Source: Geoglobus acetivorans
GTDB taxonomy: Archaea; Halobacteriota; Archaeoglobi; Archaeoglobales; Archaeoglobaceae
DNA length: 64,000 nucleotides
Reading direction: 5' to 3'
NCBI RefSeq assembly: GCF_039641995.1
Contig: NZ_CP087714.1
Location: forward strand, 1,488,001-1,552,000
Shown: in pieces, positions 7,320 to 16,271 of the stretch
Layout: each line of letters begins with the position of its first letter
Numbering within the stretch: position 1 is the first letter of the stretch
Notes under the pieces: model-generated
The model's database searches: none
Told to the model about the DNA's origin: nothing
Seen by the model: only the letters and a program-made list of their open reading frames with translations
Program-made: the position numbers and the translations under genes

Positions 7320-9002
7320 TCAGTTCACCTCCACTCTAACCGGGTTTCTCAACCATTCTTCCTGGATTCCGTAATTCTTTCTCTGGATTGTGTAGTAGCT
7401 GTTGAAGAAGGAGTTCAGGTCCTCATCTATGGAGTCAAGGCTGACCTTCTTTCTTGCATCGACCCAGAATGTCCTTCCCCAGCTTTCGGCAACAACGGCA
7501 CCATCCTTCACGACTATTTCGCCACCCTTTATTGTGTAAACAGGTTTTCTGAACTCTGAGTTTATCAGCTCGTACTGGGCTGCAGGATCAACATCGTCCG
7601 GGTTAATGCTGTAGATCGCAACATCGGCATCGGCCCCAATGCCAAGATGTCCCTTGTTTTCCATTCCCATGACTCTTGCAGGCAGACTTCTCGTCATCTG
7701 GATGACATCGTATAGGGTTTTTTCGACCTCTATTGCTGGCAGGGATGTTGCCTTCTGAACGTAGGGACTAACTCTCTCAAGCTCTTTTTCCCTCATCTTT
7801 CTGCTCATCAGCATGGCCATTACGTATGGATATTCTGTGAATGGTCCACCGTTGGGGTAGTCTGTTGTGAGAACGACTTTATCACTGTCAACGAGCAGTC
7901 CAAGCTCAAGCCCGATTGCCCACTGCAGGGCGTGAACGGGATTCTTAGGGAGATAAGCTATTGGCACTATTCCTGCTCCTCCTTCGATTTCGCTGTCCTT
8001 GTTGACCCATCTTGATCCTGTGAGCTTGTGCAGGGTGAACTGGAATGGGGCATCACCGGTCATTGCGGTAGCATGTCCGAAAATTGCCTGTCCCATGTCA
8101 ATGGTAATGTTATCCATCGAGTTCACAACCTTGGCGATCTCCTCAGCACCGCTTGCAACGTCTCTCCATGAGCTTCCCGCGTATGCGTTAAACTGAACGT
8201 GGGTTACGTGGAGGGTCTGTCTTTTCTCGTTGGCCAGACCTGATACGAGTTTCATGGTTTCGATCGTGGTCTGGTAGTTTCCTGGGTTTCCGAGATTGTT
8301 GCAGTGGAGATGCACGGAATGGGGGAGGTCAAGCTCTTCGTTGGATTTTACGAGCTCGGTGATAATCTCCTTGGGTGTAACTCCCCAGTTTGGTACCTCA
8401 TCCTCTAGATTCTTCACATTTCCTCCATACATCCAGGCCTCAACGCCACCCGGATTGACGACCTTCACACCATAGCCCTTTGTTCTCTCAATTGCCCATG
8501 CAATGAACGCTTTCAGCTTCTCTCTATCTTTTTCGGCAACGTATTTGAAAACAAAGTGCCAGTTTCCGAAAACAGGGAGCATTGCCTTATCCACTATGGG
8601 GATGGCGTCCAGCTCTTCATGTGTGTGGGGTGAGCCTATCGGGGGTGATGCTGCCTCAACTGCGGTTGTATAGCCTATCTTGGCATACTCATAACCAATG
8701 GCAGGGGATGTTAGCAGCACTCTCCCAATGGATGCCCTTAATTTGTTTGCCGTGTGCCTTACGATTCTCATCTCTTCAGGTCTCATCGTTCTGCCGACAT
8801 TGATCTTGCTTCCTGCGATGTGTGCGTGCATCTCAACTCCGCCTGCAACAACAAGCTTGTTGTTTGCATCAATTACTCTGCATTCGTCCTTATTAACCTC
8901 ACTTTCATCGACGATTTTACCGTCTTTTATGAAAATGTCCATTTTTTCTCCATCTATTTTATTTTTCGGATCAATAACAATACCGTTTTTAATCCAGAGC
9001 AT
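7320..9002 (-). CDS. fwdA: formylmethanofuran dehydrogenase subunit A (amidohydrolase)
   Basis: About 560 residues of the amidohydrolase/dihydroorotase superfamily. HAH at residues 59-61 gives the first metal ligands, GVKVVNPGG carries the lysine expected to bridge the two zincs, HLHCNN and THVQF give further histidines, and LTTDYPNGGP carries the catalytic Asp loop. FwdA couples formate, delivered through a tunnel from FwdB, to methanofuran. An ATG at 9002 with GGGTGA five bases upstream is preferred over the GTG at 9011; either way the gene abuts or overlaps the fwdB stop (9008). Confidence 0.94.
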   Translation of the reverse strand: MLWIKNGIVIDPKNKIDGEKMDIFIKDGKIVDESEVNKDECRVIDANNKLVVAGGVEMHAHIAGSKINVGRTMRPEEMRIVRHTANKLRASIGRVLLTSPAIGYEYAKIGYTTAVEAASPPIGSPHTHEELDAIPIVDKAMLPVFGNWHFVFKYVAEKDREKLKAFIAWAIERTKGYGVKVVNPGGVEAWMYGGNVKNLEDEVPNWGVTPKEIITELVKSNEELDLPHSVHLHCNNLGNPGNYQTTIETMKLVSGLANEKRQTLHVTHVQFNAYAGSSWRDVASGAEEIAKVVNSMDNITIDMGQAIFGHATAMTGDAPFQFTLHKLTGSRWVNKDSEIEGGAGIVPIAYLPKNPVHALQWAIGLELGLLVDSDKVVLTTDYPNGGPFTEYPYVMAMLMSRKMREKELERVSPYVQKATSLPAIEVEKTLYDVIQMTRSLPARVMGMENKGHLGIGADADVAIYSINPDDVDPAAQYELINSEFRKPVYTIKGGEIVVKDGAVVAESWGRTFWVDARKKVSLDSIDEDLNSFFNSYYTIQRKNYGIQEEWLRNPVRVEVN

Positions 9003-9007
9003 TTCAA

Positions 9008-10261
9008 TCACCCTTCAAGCTTCTCCTCCACAATTCTCAGCATCTCTTTCAGAATCTTTTCATCACTCCAGTATGGTGAGTCAACGAGCTTCTTCACCCT
9101 CACTGGTATCCCGTCCATTCTGTATGCCCATCCCTCAGCCTCTATTCCTGCAACTGCAGAGGGTATTATGACATTTGACAGGAGGGTAGTCATGTTGGGG
9201 AACGGATCAATCTGGATCACGGGTATGTTTTTCATGTGTTCAACGGCTCTCCTCGGGAAGTGTGCTGCGGGATCACTGGATACCACGAGCATGGCATCAC
9301 AATCTTTTCTGAGAAGCATTTCCACAGCAGAAAACTCGGCAGGTGAGAATCTGGGATATCCTCTGCTGAAATCTATTGCATACTGGTATCCCACCTCCCA
9401 GGCCGGTACCTCTCCGGCACCTACGACATTGTAGTGGCCTCTCATTGGCCATATAATCCATCTTGCATATCTGTTGAGAAGCTGAATTAGCTTTACAGCG
9501 TTTTCAATGTTTCTGTCCCTTCCTCTGGATTGTGTTACTCCCAGGCCGTAGAGAATAACTCCGTATTTTGCGTTTTTCATTATATCTGCAAGCTCCGCAA
9601 GCTCCTCTTTTGGCACCCCTCCGACCTCATTTGCCTCAATATCCTCGCCCTTCACGAGCGCTCTCAGTGCTGAGATTATTGCATAGTCGTACCCCGGTTT
9701 TATCTGGACGAATTTGTCTGCCATTTTGGCAGATTTTGTTTTTCTAACGTCAACAACGATTACCTTCCTGTCTTTTCTGTCCTTTATCAGGAAACCCTTC
9801 GCCATGACGCTGTATCTTGTCGGGTGTCTCGGATGAGCTTCAAGGGGATTGCTCCCCCAGAAGATGACGACATCTGCCCTGTTCTTGATTGCCCCGAGAC
9901 TCCCTCCTGGGATACCCTCCTCGATAACTGCGAGTGTCCCGGGAGCGTGGCATACACTTGCGCACTGGTCGTAAACACCTCTGACTTTCTCGGTCAGAAT
10001 GACTCCATACCTTATCGCCTCATTGACAGTTGACGCCCATCCGTAGAGCAGGGGCTTTTTTGAAGAAACAAGTATTTCTGCCGCTTTTTCAATTGCCTCT
10101 TCATAGCTCACTTCCTTTCCATCAACCATCGGGCTCTTGATTCTCTCCTTCTCTCTGAACTTCGCAAGACCAAGAGCGCAGAATCTCTTTCCTTTCTGGG
10201 TATTTACGTCAAATTCTACATCATCGCATACGTTACCACAGAATGTGCATACTGCATCCAT
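9008..10261 (-). CDS. fwdB: formylmethanofuran dehydrogenase subunit B (Mo/W catalytic)
   Basis: 417 residues. C5, C8, C12 and C28 form the [4Fe-4S] ligand set (CTFCGNVC then FCALG). ASVCHAPG places a cysteine (C104) at the metal-ligand position, so this is a cysteine rather than selenocysteine enzyme. The rest matches the pterin-binding core (FWGSNPLEAHPRHPTRYS, VSSDPAAHFPR). It reduces CO2 to formate at a bis-pterin tungsten or molybdenum centre. Overlaps fwdA and follows fwdD by one base. Electron-transfer subunits (fwdF/G-like) are absent here and must be encoded elsewhere. Confidence 0.94.
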   Translation of the reverse strand: MDAVCTFCGNVCDDVEFDVNTQKGKRFCALGLAKFREKERIKSPMVDGKEVSYEEAIEKAAEILVSSKKPLLYGWASTVNEAIRYGVILTEKVRGVYDQCASVCHAPGTLAVIEEGIPGGSLGAIKNRADVVIFWGSNPLEAHPRHPTRYSVMAKGFLIKDRKDRKVIVVDVRKTKSAKMADKFVQIKPGYDYAIISALRALVKGEDIEANEVGGVPKEELAELADIMKNAKYGVILYGLGVTQSRGRDRNIENAVKLIQLLNRYARWIIWPMRGHYNVVGAGEVPAWEVGYQYAIDFSRGYPRFSPAEFSAVEMLLRKDCDAMLVVSSDPAAHFPRRAVEHMKNIPVIQIDPFPNMTTLLSNVIIPSAVAGIEAEGWAYRMDGIPVRVKKLVDSPYWSDEKILKEMLRIVEEKLEG

Positions 10262-10262
10262 T

Positions 10263-10631
10263 TCATTCCACCCCTAAAAGCTCTCTAACAGACTTAACAT
10301 TCTCCTCCGTCTTCTCCACTATCCCTCTTACTCCCTTGAATCTTGGCATTCCAGTGCCGTCGGTGTCGTCAGAAATTACCTGATTTGCATACGGGCCCAT
10401 TGGAATGAAGATAACTCCTCTGGGCAGCTCCCCAATTTTTGCAAAAACAACAACTTCTCCAAATTCCGTTTTTACTTTAACTCTGTCCCCCTCTTTCAGG
10501 CCGAGTTTTTTAAAGTCCATCTCGTTCATCTCACAGTAGCTGACAGCTTTGAAGTATTCCTCAGAAAGTTTCTCTTCTACGGTCTTTCCCTGGTCTATTG
10601 TTCTGCCAGAAATGATTTCAACCTCAATCAT
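10263..10631 (-). CDS. fwdD: formylmethanofuran dehydrogenase subunit D
   Basis: 122 residues matching the molybdopterin-dinucleotide-binding C-terminal domain of Mo/W oxidoreductases: a beta-barrel with LGLKEGDRVKVKTEFGEVVV and the GYxPMGPYAN-type pterin loop (IPMGPYANQVI). It completes the pterin site of FwdB. First gene of fwdDBAC. ATG 10631 has GGTGA five bases upstream; a GTG at 10640 is an alternative. A TATA-like TTAAATATATT lies at 10666-10676, about 35-40 bp upstream. Confidence 0.92.
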   Translation of the reverse strand: MIEVEIISGRTIDQGKTVEEKLSEEYFKAVSYCEMNEMDFKKLGLKEGDRVKVKTEFGEVVVFAKIGELPRGVIFIPMGPYANQVISDDTDGTGMPRFKGVRGIVEKTEENVKSVRELLGVE

Positions 10632-10663
10632 ATCAGTCACCGTTATTTTTATCCAGGTCTCTC

Positions 10664-10678
10664 GGAATATATTTAACG
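10664..10678 (-). promoter_or_regulatory. TATA box of the fwdDBAC operon
   Basis: On the minus strand GTTAAATATATTCC lies about 35-40 bp upstream of the fwdD start, leaving a short leader with GGTGA before the ATG. On the other strand of the same 200-bp gap, TTTTTATAAATC (about 10784-10796) serves the rightward transporter gene. Confidence 0.5.
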
Positions 10679-10852
10679 ATTGCCATTTTTTACAATTGAA
10701 AAAACGGTTTTAAGCGAGATTTGCCGGCAGGTGTATTGCTGTGCAGAGCAGGCAGACACTGTGAAATTTTAATAGGGAAAATGTTTTTATAAATCTCCTA
10801 AAAAAGTTACCCAAAAGCGGGAAGGGGTGAGAGACGATGGGTGGTGATGACG

Positions 10853-12043
10853 ATGGATTACAGAGGCTTCCAGGAGCTGTATTCTGCCAGGATAAGACAG
10901 CTTATGGCAGGAACACTTCCCGCTTTGCTCTTCTGCATCTTTATCGAGTTCATTGCAGGAGGTATTCTCGGCGCTTATTTTGAGAAGCTCATGGAGTCTT
11001 ACAGGATAGTCCTTGTGATCATACCCGGGCTGATGGGATTGAGGGGAAACATCTTCGGCTCTATGGCTTCCCGGCTGACCACAATGCTCCACATCGGTAT
11101 TATGGAGCCAAGAATATCCGATAAAGAGGTTCAGAAAAACATTCTCCTGAGTTTATGGCTGTCCCTGATACCGGTATTCATTCTCTGGGCGGTTGGTGTG
11201 CTGAAAGTCGGTGATGTATGGTCCGGAATGTATATTCTTTTCATAATCGTTGTCTCAACGATTTTTTCCACCCTGATCATGGGGTATTCTACAGCCATAT
11301 CAACGGTGATTCCCTATTTGAGGGGCTTGGACCCGGACAGAGTCGCAGCACCTATAATCACGTCCGTTGGCGATCTCATAACTCTCCCTTTTCTGATTCT
11401 GTTCATCTTAATCTTTGAGCATTATTTTTCTGTTTTCGTTCTTCTCAGCGTTGTCAGTGTGGTGGTTTTTGCAGTTCTGGCATTTAAAATCAAACTTGGC
11501 AGCGATGACATCAGAACTTTCAAGGAAGTTCTTGCAATACTCGGGATAACTTCACTCATAGCCAGTGTTTCGGGAGGATTCTTTGAACATTACAGTGATC
11601 TGATTCATGCATCAGTGCTGTTCAGCATACTCTATCCTGCCATAGCTGGCACCACAGGTAATTTTGGTGCAATTGTGGGGGCGGCAACCTCTACAAGAAT
11701 TCACGTTGGAGACATCGAAGGTATTGTTGATCGTGAAACCCTCGCAGACATAGTCATTTATCTGTTTACCGGATTCCTGATCAGCCTTGTCATGAACTTT
11801 GCCGGCATAATCATTGCGAAATACTTTCTCGGTAAAAACGCTGGAATCGTCCCCGAGTTCATAATCTTTTATCCGCTGCTCCTTCTCACCGCCATGATTG
11901 TTGCTTATTATATTGCCAGATTTTTCGGCAAACTCGGCTTTGACCCTGACAATGCAACGGTTCCGATGATAACGACGATCTCTGATCTCATGTCTGTCAT
12001 CTTTGTCATCTTCGTATCCGGTGTGATTGTTGGAAGTTTCTGA
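10853..12043 (+). CDS. SLC41/MgtE-type divalent cation transporter
   Basis: About 396 residues with roughly ten membrane helices arranged as two homologous halves. Each half has the signature of the MgtE membrane domain: PGLMGLRGNIFGSMASRL in the first, PAIAGTTGNFGAIVGA in the second, each later followed by a D-P-D-x-x-x-x-P sequence (DPDRVAAPIITSVGDL and DPDNATVPMITTISDL). No N-terminal or CBS cytosolic domain is present, so this is the SLC41-like duplicated form, probably for Mg2+ or a similar ion. ATG 10853 has GGTGGTGAT just before it; upstream in-frame GTG and ATG codons are possible. Monocistronic and divergent from fwd. Confidence 0.8.
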   Translation: MDYRGFQELYSARIRQLMAGTLPALLFCIFIEFIAGGILGAYFEKLMESYRIVLVIIPGLMGLRGNIFGSMASRLTTMLHIGIMEPRISDKEVQKNILLSLWLSLIPVFILWAVGVLKVGDVWSGMYILFIIVVSTIFSTLIMGYSTAISTVIPYLRGLDPDRVAAPIITSVGDLITLPFLILFILIFEHYFSVFVLLSVVSVVVFAVLAFKIKLGSDDIRTFKEVLAILGITSLIASVSGGFFEHYSDLIHASVLFSILYPAIAGTTGNFGAIVGAATSTRIHVGDIEGIVDRETLADIVIYLFTGFLISLVMNFAGIIIAKYFLGKNAGIVPEFIIFYPLLLLTAMIVAYYIARFFGKLGFDPDNATVPMITTISDLMSVIFVIFVSGVIVGSF

Positions 12044-12660
12044 TTTTGAGATTGATTGGGTTTAAAATCTGGAAATTGGTTCAAATGCGGAAAAGCTTTC
12101 AGGCTCGCTTATTGGAGGAGTCCAACTTCTTCAGTTTGTTCATGAAAACGAAAATTGTGCTTGGTTTAGCGGATACAGTACAGCCTGTCGATCGGATGGG
12201 TGCAATCGTTGATCTGCTGGTTGTAAGTATTTTTCAGACCATTGTCTTAATTTACAAAACCCTTCGCCCAAATTGACTGGGGGCGACTGGTAGTAATGAT
12301 CTTTTCGTGTTTTCATGGATAATGCCCCTTCTGTCTCCAACCGGAACTGTTGCATTTCTCGATTATTTGGCGGAAATTGTACTGGCAGAGAAGATTCTTA
12401 AGCTGCTCATGCAAGGGGCCATCATTGTAGCATGTTTTCGCCATTAACTGTTTTGATCCATTGGAGGATGGAAAGAACGGATGAATCACAGGAAGTTAAT
12501 CTGCGTCCAATCACGTTCGGGACAGAATGGGTTTGGAAACTGATACTGAACGAGGAGAGTCATTTCAGTAAACCACCCCCCACAAAAAGGGAAAACTGTC
12601 AGGGTGAAATCATGATATCAATAGTGATTTAAGTACAGGGGCCAAGGTTTATAGTCGACT
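12044..12660 (+). pseudogene. 617-bp gap with a possible decayed membrane-protein gene
   Basis: No intact gene is seen. Plus-strand reading gives two adjacent protein-like stretches in different frames, interrupted by stops: one at about 12130-12275 (LGLADTVQPVDRMGAIVDLL...) and one at about 12278-12440 (WIMPLLSPTGTVAFLDYL... then ILKLLMQGAIIVA). Their hydrophobic, structured character suggests an eroded gene for a membrane protein. I cannot name the family, and the resemblance to coding sequence may be chance. A TATA-like TTTATAG near 12648 belongs to the downstream Nudix gene. Confidence 0.25.
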
Positions 12661-12694
12661 CAAAGTGGAGATGATTGTTTTGAGGATAAGACAG

Positions 12695-13180
12695 ATGGTA
12701 ACGTTTGAAAAAGAAAAAATACGGTTTAATTATCGGGTGGTTGGGATTGTATTCAACAGGGATTATGTTCTCCTCCACAGAGCAGAGGAGGATGATTTCT
12801 GGGCTCTGCCGGGAGGAAGGGTTGAGCTGCTGGAGCCTTCAAAAAATGCGTTAAAGAGAGAAATGCGCGAAGAGCTTGGTGTTGAGGCTCGTGTGGACAG
12901 GCTGATCTGGGTCGCTGAGACGTTCTTTAGGGATGGCGGAACGCTCCTCCATGAGCTGGGTCTTTACTATCTGGTGGAGCTCCCCGAAGATTGCTCTCTC
13001 TACAGGAAAAGACGGTTTTGGGGGAAGGAACATGTAGAGGGAGAAAAAGAAATCAGGCTGATTTTTGAGTGGTTCTCTCTTGATGAGCTGGAAAATCTTC
13101 CGTTATATCCGGGGTTCTTGAGGAAAGCATTAAAAGATCTCCCTCAGACCACGCAGCATATAGAGGTGTGGGAAATTTGA
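12695..13180 (+). CDS. Nudix hydrolase
   Basis: 161 residues with a perfect Nudix box, G-x5-E-x7-REUxEExGU, at residues 41-63 (GRVELLE ... REMREELGV). Such enzymes hydrolyse nucleoside diphosphates linked to another group, using divalent metal bound by the REUxEE glutamates. Substrate not predictable; the ALPGG lead-in is shared by MutT- and ADP-ribose-type members. ATG 12695 with GAGG nine bases upstream is preferred; in-frame GTG 12665 and ATG 12671 are alternatives, the latter near a TATA-like sequence at 12648. Convergent with the aldo/keto reductase, 8 bp apart. Confidence 0.85.
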   Translation: MVTFEKEKIRFNYRVVGIVFNRDYVLLHRAEEDDFWALPGGRVELLEPSKNALKREMREELGVEARVDRLIWVAETFFRDGGTLLHELGLYYLVELPEDCSLYRKRRFWGKEHVEGEKEIRLIFEWFSLDELENLPLYPGFLRKALKDLPQTTQHIEVWEI

Positions 13181-13188
13181 AAGAAAGG

Positions 13189-14358
13189 TCAAAGAGCATC
13201 CAGAGAGATTACTCTTCGCAGCCGGGCCTGGATGTCCTTCAGTTTTTCACCAACTCCCTCTTTATCCAGCTCCTTCCTCAAGCCGTAGAGCTCATAGAAA
13301 ACCGGCAGTATCTCCTTTTCCGCAATAATGCCAAGGGAAAGTGCGGTTTCAATAACATATATTAAATCAACGAAGGCCTTTTGGGGTTCCGGGAGAGGCC
13401 TAATGAGAATTTGTTTTATGGATTCTTTCTGCTTCTGCCTCAGCCACTCATCTTCTCTCTTAAAGAACTCCTCCAGCTCTCTCAAGTCCTCTTTGGGGAT
13501 TTCCCACTCGCTCGCCTCAACGTTCTCCTCCAGATGCTCTACCGTTGAAGGGCCGGTTAGAGCACATATCACTCCTTCATGGGCAAGGACCCAGGCGATG
13601 GCAACCTGCACTGGAGTTTTACCGTATTTTTCCCCCAGCTCGGCAAACTTTCTGGCAATTCTCAGGCCGTGTTGAAAACGCTCCCTCTGGAAAAGCGGGT
13701 CTAAATAGCGTATATCTCCGGGTTCAAACTTTTGGTTTTCTTTAAACTTTCCTGTGAGCAGGCCTCTCCCCGTTGTGCTGAAAGCAATGATTCCCAAATT
13801 GTATTTCTTATAAAGGGGCAAAAGCTTTTCGTAGGATTCCCTCGCAGCTGCACTGAACTCGGCGAGAACTGAGAAAGGCTTTCCAAGCCTGCAGTATTCC
13901 TCCGTGACATCTATGGGCAAGTGCCCAACGCCGTAGTATCGAATCTTCCCCTCTTCAACGAGCTCCTCCAGCGCTTCAACCGTTTCTTCAATTGGCGTGG
14001 CTGGATCATGGAAGTGAACCTGGTAGAGGTCGATGTAATCGGTTTGCAGTCTCCTGTGGCTCTCTTCACAGGCTTTTCTGATGTAATCTCTGGAGAGGTC
14101 TGGCTTTATGTTCCCCCTAACCCCGACTTTCGTGGCTATATAAACCTCTTCACGGAATGGCTTTAATATCTCCCCCAAAATCTGTTCAGCGTTTCCGTAA
14201 GCCTCTGCAGTGTCAAAGAAGTTAACTCCAAGTTCATGGGCACGGTAGATCGTCCTCTTAAACTCTTCAAGATCTTTTGCTCCATAAACCCCGCTCAGAG
14301 CATAGGTCCCAATACCAATTTCGGAAATTTTCAAATCTCCATGCTTTCGATGCTTCAT
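13189..14358 (-). CDS. aldo/keto reductase
   Basis: 389 residues. The first 300 are an AKR TIM barrel with the catalytic tetrad D49, Y54, K77 and H115 (FFDTAEAYG, TKVG, LYQVH) and an NADPH-binding GxxxVEHLEENVEA region near residues 265-280. The final ~85 residues are an extra helical extension. Likely a cytosolic NADPH-dependent reductase of aldehydes or ketones; substrate unknown. GGAGG stands six bases before the ATG. A 7-bp inverted repeat lies between its probable TATA box and the start. Confidence 0.85.
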   Translation of the reverse strand: MKHRKHGDLKISEIGIGTYALSGVYGAKDLEEFKRTIYRAHELGVNFFDTAEAYGNAEQILGEILKPFREEVYIATKVGVRGNIKPDLSRDYIRKACEESHRRLQTDYIDLYQVHFHDPATPIEETVEALEELVEEGKIRYYGVGHLPIDVTEEYCRLGKPFSVLAEFSAAARESYEKLLPLYKKYNLGIIAFSTTGRGLLTGKFKENQKFEPGDIRYLDPLFQRERFQHGLRIARKFAELGEKYGKTPVQVAIAWVLAHEGVICALTGPSTVEHLEENVEASEWEIPKEDLRELEEFFKREDEWLRQKQKESIKQILIRPLPEPQKAFVDLIYVIETALSLGIIAEKEILPVFYELYGLRKELDKEGVGEKLKDIQARLRRVISLDAL

Positions 14359-14389
14359 GAATGGTGCCTCCTGTGGATTAAATCGAAGC

Positions 14390-14411
14390 TAACACTTCCA
14401 AGACAGTGTTA
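14390..14411. promoter_or_regulatory. inverted repeat in the aldo/keto reductase promoter
   Basis: TAACACT (14390-14396) and AGTGTTA (14405-14411) form 7-bp arms with an 8-nt spacer, just downstream of the minus-strand TATA-like TTTTATTAAC and about 30-50 bp before the reductase ATG (14358). The position is that of a repressor operator over the transcription start. Confidence 0.4.
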
Positions 14412-14551
14412 ATAAAATTCTTCACGTCTTTTTCGATTTCTTACCTTAAATAAATTGATTTTTTCTGTATTAATTGCCTAAAACTTTATAAAGCTTGTCA
14501 AAAATCGCAGTTGCCTACCTTGGATGCAATTGATTCGGAGGAAAAACTGAG

Positions 14552-15307
14552 ATGGACATCATCATACTGGGCTCTGGGGTGTACAGTGGCACTCCAAAAC
14601 CTTTATGCAGCTGTGAGAACTGTTTGAGAGCAAGAAAATTTCCCTTATATAGGAGAACGCGCTTTTCAATATATATTCCCGAAATTAAAGCGCTGATAGA
14701 CCCTTCACCGGATCTGCACTATCATTTAGGGCGTATTAACGAGAGAATCGAGCACGTCTTTATCACACACGCTCACTTCGATCACATAGGTGGTCTACCT
14801 GAGCTGCAGATTTTCAGGCACATCAAATTTTACGGACACCATAAGACGCTTGAAGCGGCCAGAGATCTACAAAAACGCTTTGTTGGGGAGAGCAGGTGGA
14901 ACTGGGAATATTTTCCTTTAGAGTTCAACAGATGGTATGACTTTGGCTTTATGGTTTACCACTTTAAAGTTGTCCACGAGCCTGTGGAAGCGGCGGGAGG
15001 CTTTATACTTTGGGTTAAAAACAAAAAGTTAGTGATTACTGGTGATACAGGCCCGGAGATACTTGATGATGCCATCACAGTGGAAAAAATCAAAGGTGCT
15101 GACCTGCTTGTTGCGGATATGACGCATAAACACTCAATTCCGAAGGCCCATCTTGGAGTTGACGATGCGGTAAAGCTGGCCCGGGCGGTCGGAGCAAAGA
15201 AAACTGTCTTTGCCCACATAAACCACACTAACTACACACACGAAGAGCTTGAAGAAAGAGTAAAGCCCCATCTGGTGGCAAGAGACTTCACGCACATTCT
15301 GATTTAG
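14552..15307 (+). CDS. metallo-beta-lactamase-fold hydrolase, PhnP-like
   Basis: 251 residues. An N-terminal cysteine cluster (CSCENC, residues about 23-28) and an early Gly-Ser-Gly turn resemble PhnP, which has a small structural zinc site. HAHFDH (about residues 73-78) is the dinuclear-metal HxHxDH motif, GDTG carries the bridging Asp, and HINH is the last histidine. PhnP-type enzymes cleave cyclic phosphodiesters; the substrate here is unknown. CGGAGG lies upstream of ATG 14552 and a TATA box (CTTTATAAAGC) at 14480-14490. Confidence 0.8.
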   Translation: MDIIILGSGVYSGTPKPLCSCENCLRARKFPLYRRTRFSIYIPEIKALIDPSPDLHYHLGRINERIEHVFITHAHFDHIGGLPELQIFRHIKFYGHHKTLEAARDLQKRFVGESRWNWEYFPLEFNRWYDFGFMVYHFKVVHEPVEAAGGFILWVKNKKLVITGDTGPEILDDAITVEKIKGADLLVADMTHKHSIPKAHLGVDDAVKLARAVGAKKTVFAHINHTNYTHEELEERVKPHLVARDFTHILI

Positions 15308-15383
15308 CCGGCCCCACTTTTACCGTAATTTTTTGGCAATCTCATTGCACTCTTCTGCTTTCATTAATCTCCTTCTGTGGAGA

Positions 15384-15689
15384 TCAGTCCCTATTCTGTG
15401 CCATTTTATTAAGCAAAGCAACCCTCTCTTTCACAATTTTCCTGTGCTGTTCTTCTGTCAGTGTGGGAGCTTTATTGCTCCAGAATATGTCGCATGGGAT
15501 CTCATTACATTGCCCGCAGTGCTCCAGCCCTTTTTCAATCACACAGCACTCATAAAAATCACAAACCCTAAGCCCCACGTCGTGCAGCCAGCTGGGTTTT
15601 CCCTCTATGGCATAACACCCTTCGCACCCATTTCCATACATCGTGCAGTTGCTGCATGCACATCCACAAACTCCAATAACGTTTTCCAT
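15384..15689 (-). CDS. DUF3795-type cysteine-rich protein
   Basis: 101 residues with more than ten cysteines, in the order GVCGCACSNC, GCEGC, VCDFYECC, HCGQCNEIPC. The CGxxCxxC start and the HCxxCxxxPC end match DUF3795, a family presumed to bind metal or an iron-sulfur cluster; function unknown. GAGGGGG lies eight bases before the ATG. Converges with the PhnP-like gene; a T-run (15331-15336) between them may end transcription. Confidence 0.75.
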   Translation of the reverse strand: MENVIGVCGCACSNCTMYGNGCEGCYAIEGKPSWLHDVGLRVCDFYECCVIEKGLEHCGQCNEIPCDIFWSNKAPTLTEEQHRKIVKERVALLNKMAQNRD

Positions 15690-15870
15690 GATGAACCCCC
15701 TCAGGTTTTCAATGTCTGTTTAATTCCCATCTTAAACTTTCCCTTTCACAGGAGATGCATCCTAAACCTCCCTCTCCGTTTTCAGTCGCCAGCCATCTGA
15801 GCCATTGGGGTTGAAAAAAGCGAATACTCTTACAAAATAGCCCTGCAGGGACTTGCGCCTGAAGTAAAAG

Positions 15871-15943
15871 TGCCCCGGCCGGGATTCGAACCCGGGTCCG
15901 GGAGTCCGCAGCCCCCGAGGATATCCAGCTACCCTACCGGGGC
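15871..15943 (-). tRNA. tRNA-Arg (anticodon GCG)
   Basis: Minus-strand acceptor GCCCCGG/CCGGGGC, D-arm GGGTAGC...ATATCC, anticodon stem GGGGG/CTCCC with loop CTGCGGA (anticodon GCG), T-arm CCGGGTTCGAATCCCGG, discriminator A. A TATA-like CTTTTTTAAAC (15968-15977, minus strand) lies about 30 bp upstream. Confidence 0.95.
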
Positions 15944-16271
15944 ACCTGCTTCACCCCAGCACGTGAGTTTAAAAAAGGGTTTCGGAGGTGGGATTGAGAA
16001 GGTTGCATTGTGGCTGAGTGCATGGTTGACATTCTTGTTTATTTGTGAGTGATACCTCCCCCGGATGAGTTTGCTTATCGCCAAGCCAAAGACGGTGCAG
16101 TCAGGATCACCCCTAAGTGGGATTCGCGAGATCAAGATTTGTTTTCCACAAGGCAGCATTTCACCTCGCTATGGATTTTTGAACTCTGCCACGCAATTCT
16201 GCATCTTCGGTAAAAATCCTGCATTAATTTTCAGTAAAAATAATTATAAATTCTCCCGTCAAGTTAGGTTC
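15944..16271. other. 328-bp intergenic stretch, promoters only
   Basis: Apart from the tRNA-Arg(GCG) promoter at its left and a TATA box (TTATAAAT, 16244-16251) about 25 bp before the acyl-CoA dehydrogenase ATG, I see no gene. The dehydrogenase frame stays open upstream to 16065, but those residues do not resemble the family. Confidence 0.5.

Noticed and set aside
10700-10760. Riboswitch upstream of the MgtE-like gene
   Set aside because: The CAGGTG...GCAGAGCAGGCAG stretch shows only weak pairing and no known Mg2+ riboswitch layout.
15798-16052. Open frame entering tRNA-Arg(GCG) antisense, like an integrase fragment
   Set aside because: The frame begins after a stop codon with no start, its 22 upstream residues do not resemble an integrase, and the PRPGFEPG peptide results simply from reading a tRNA backwards.
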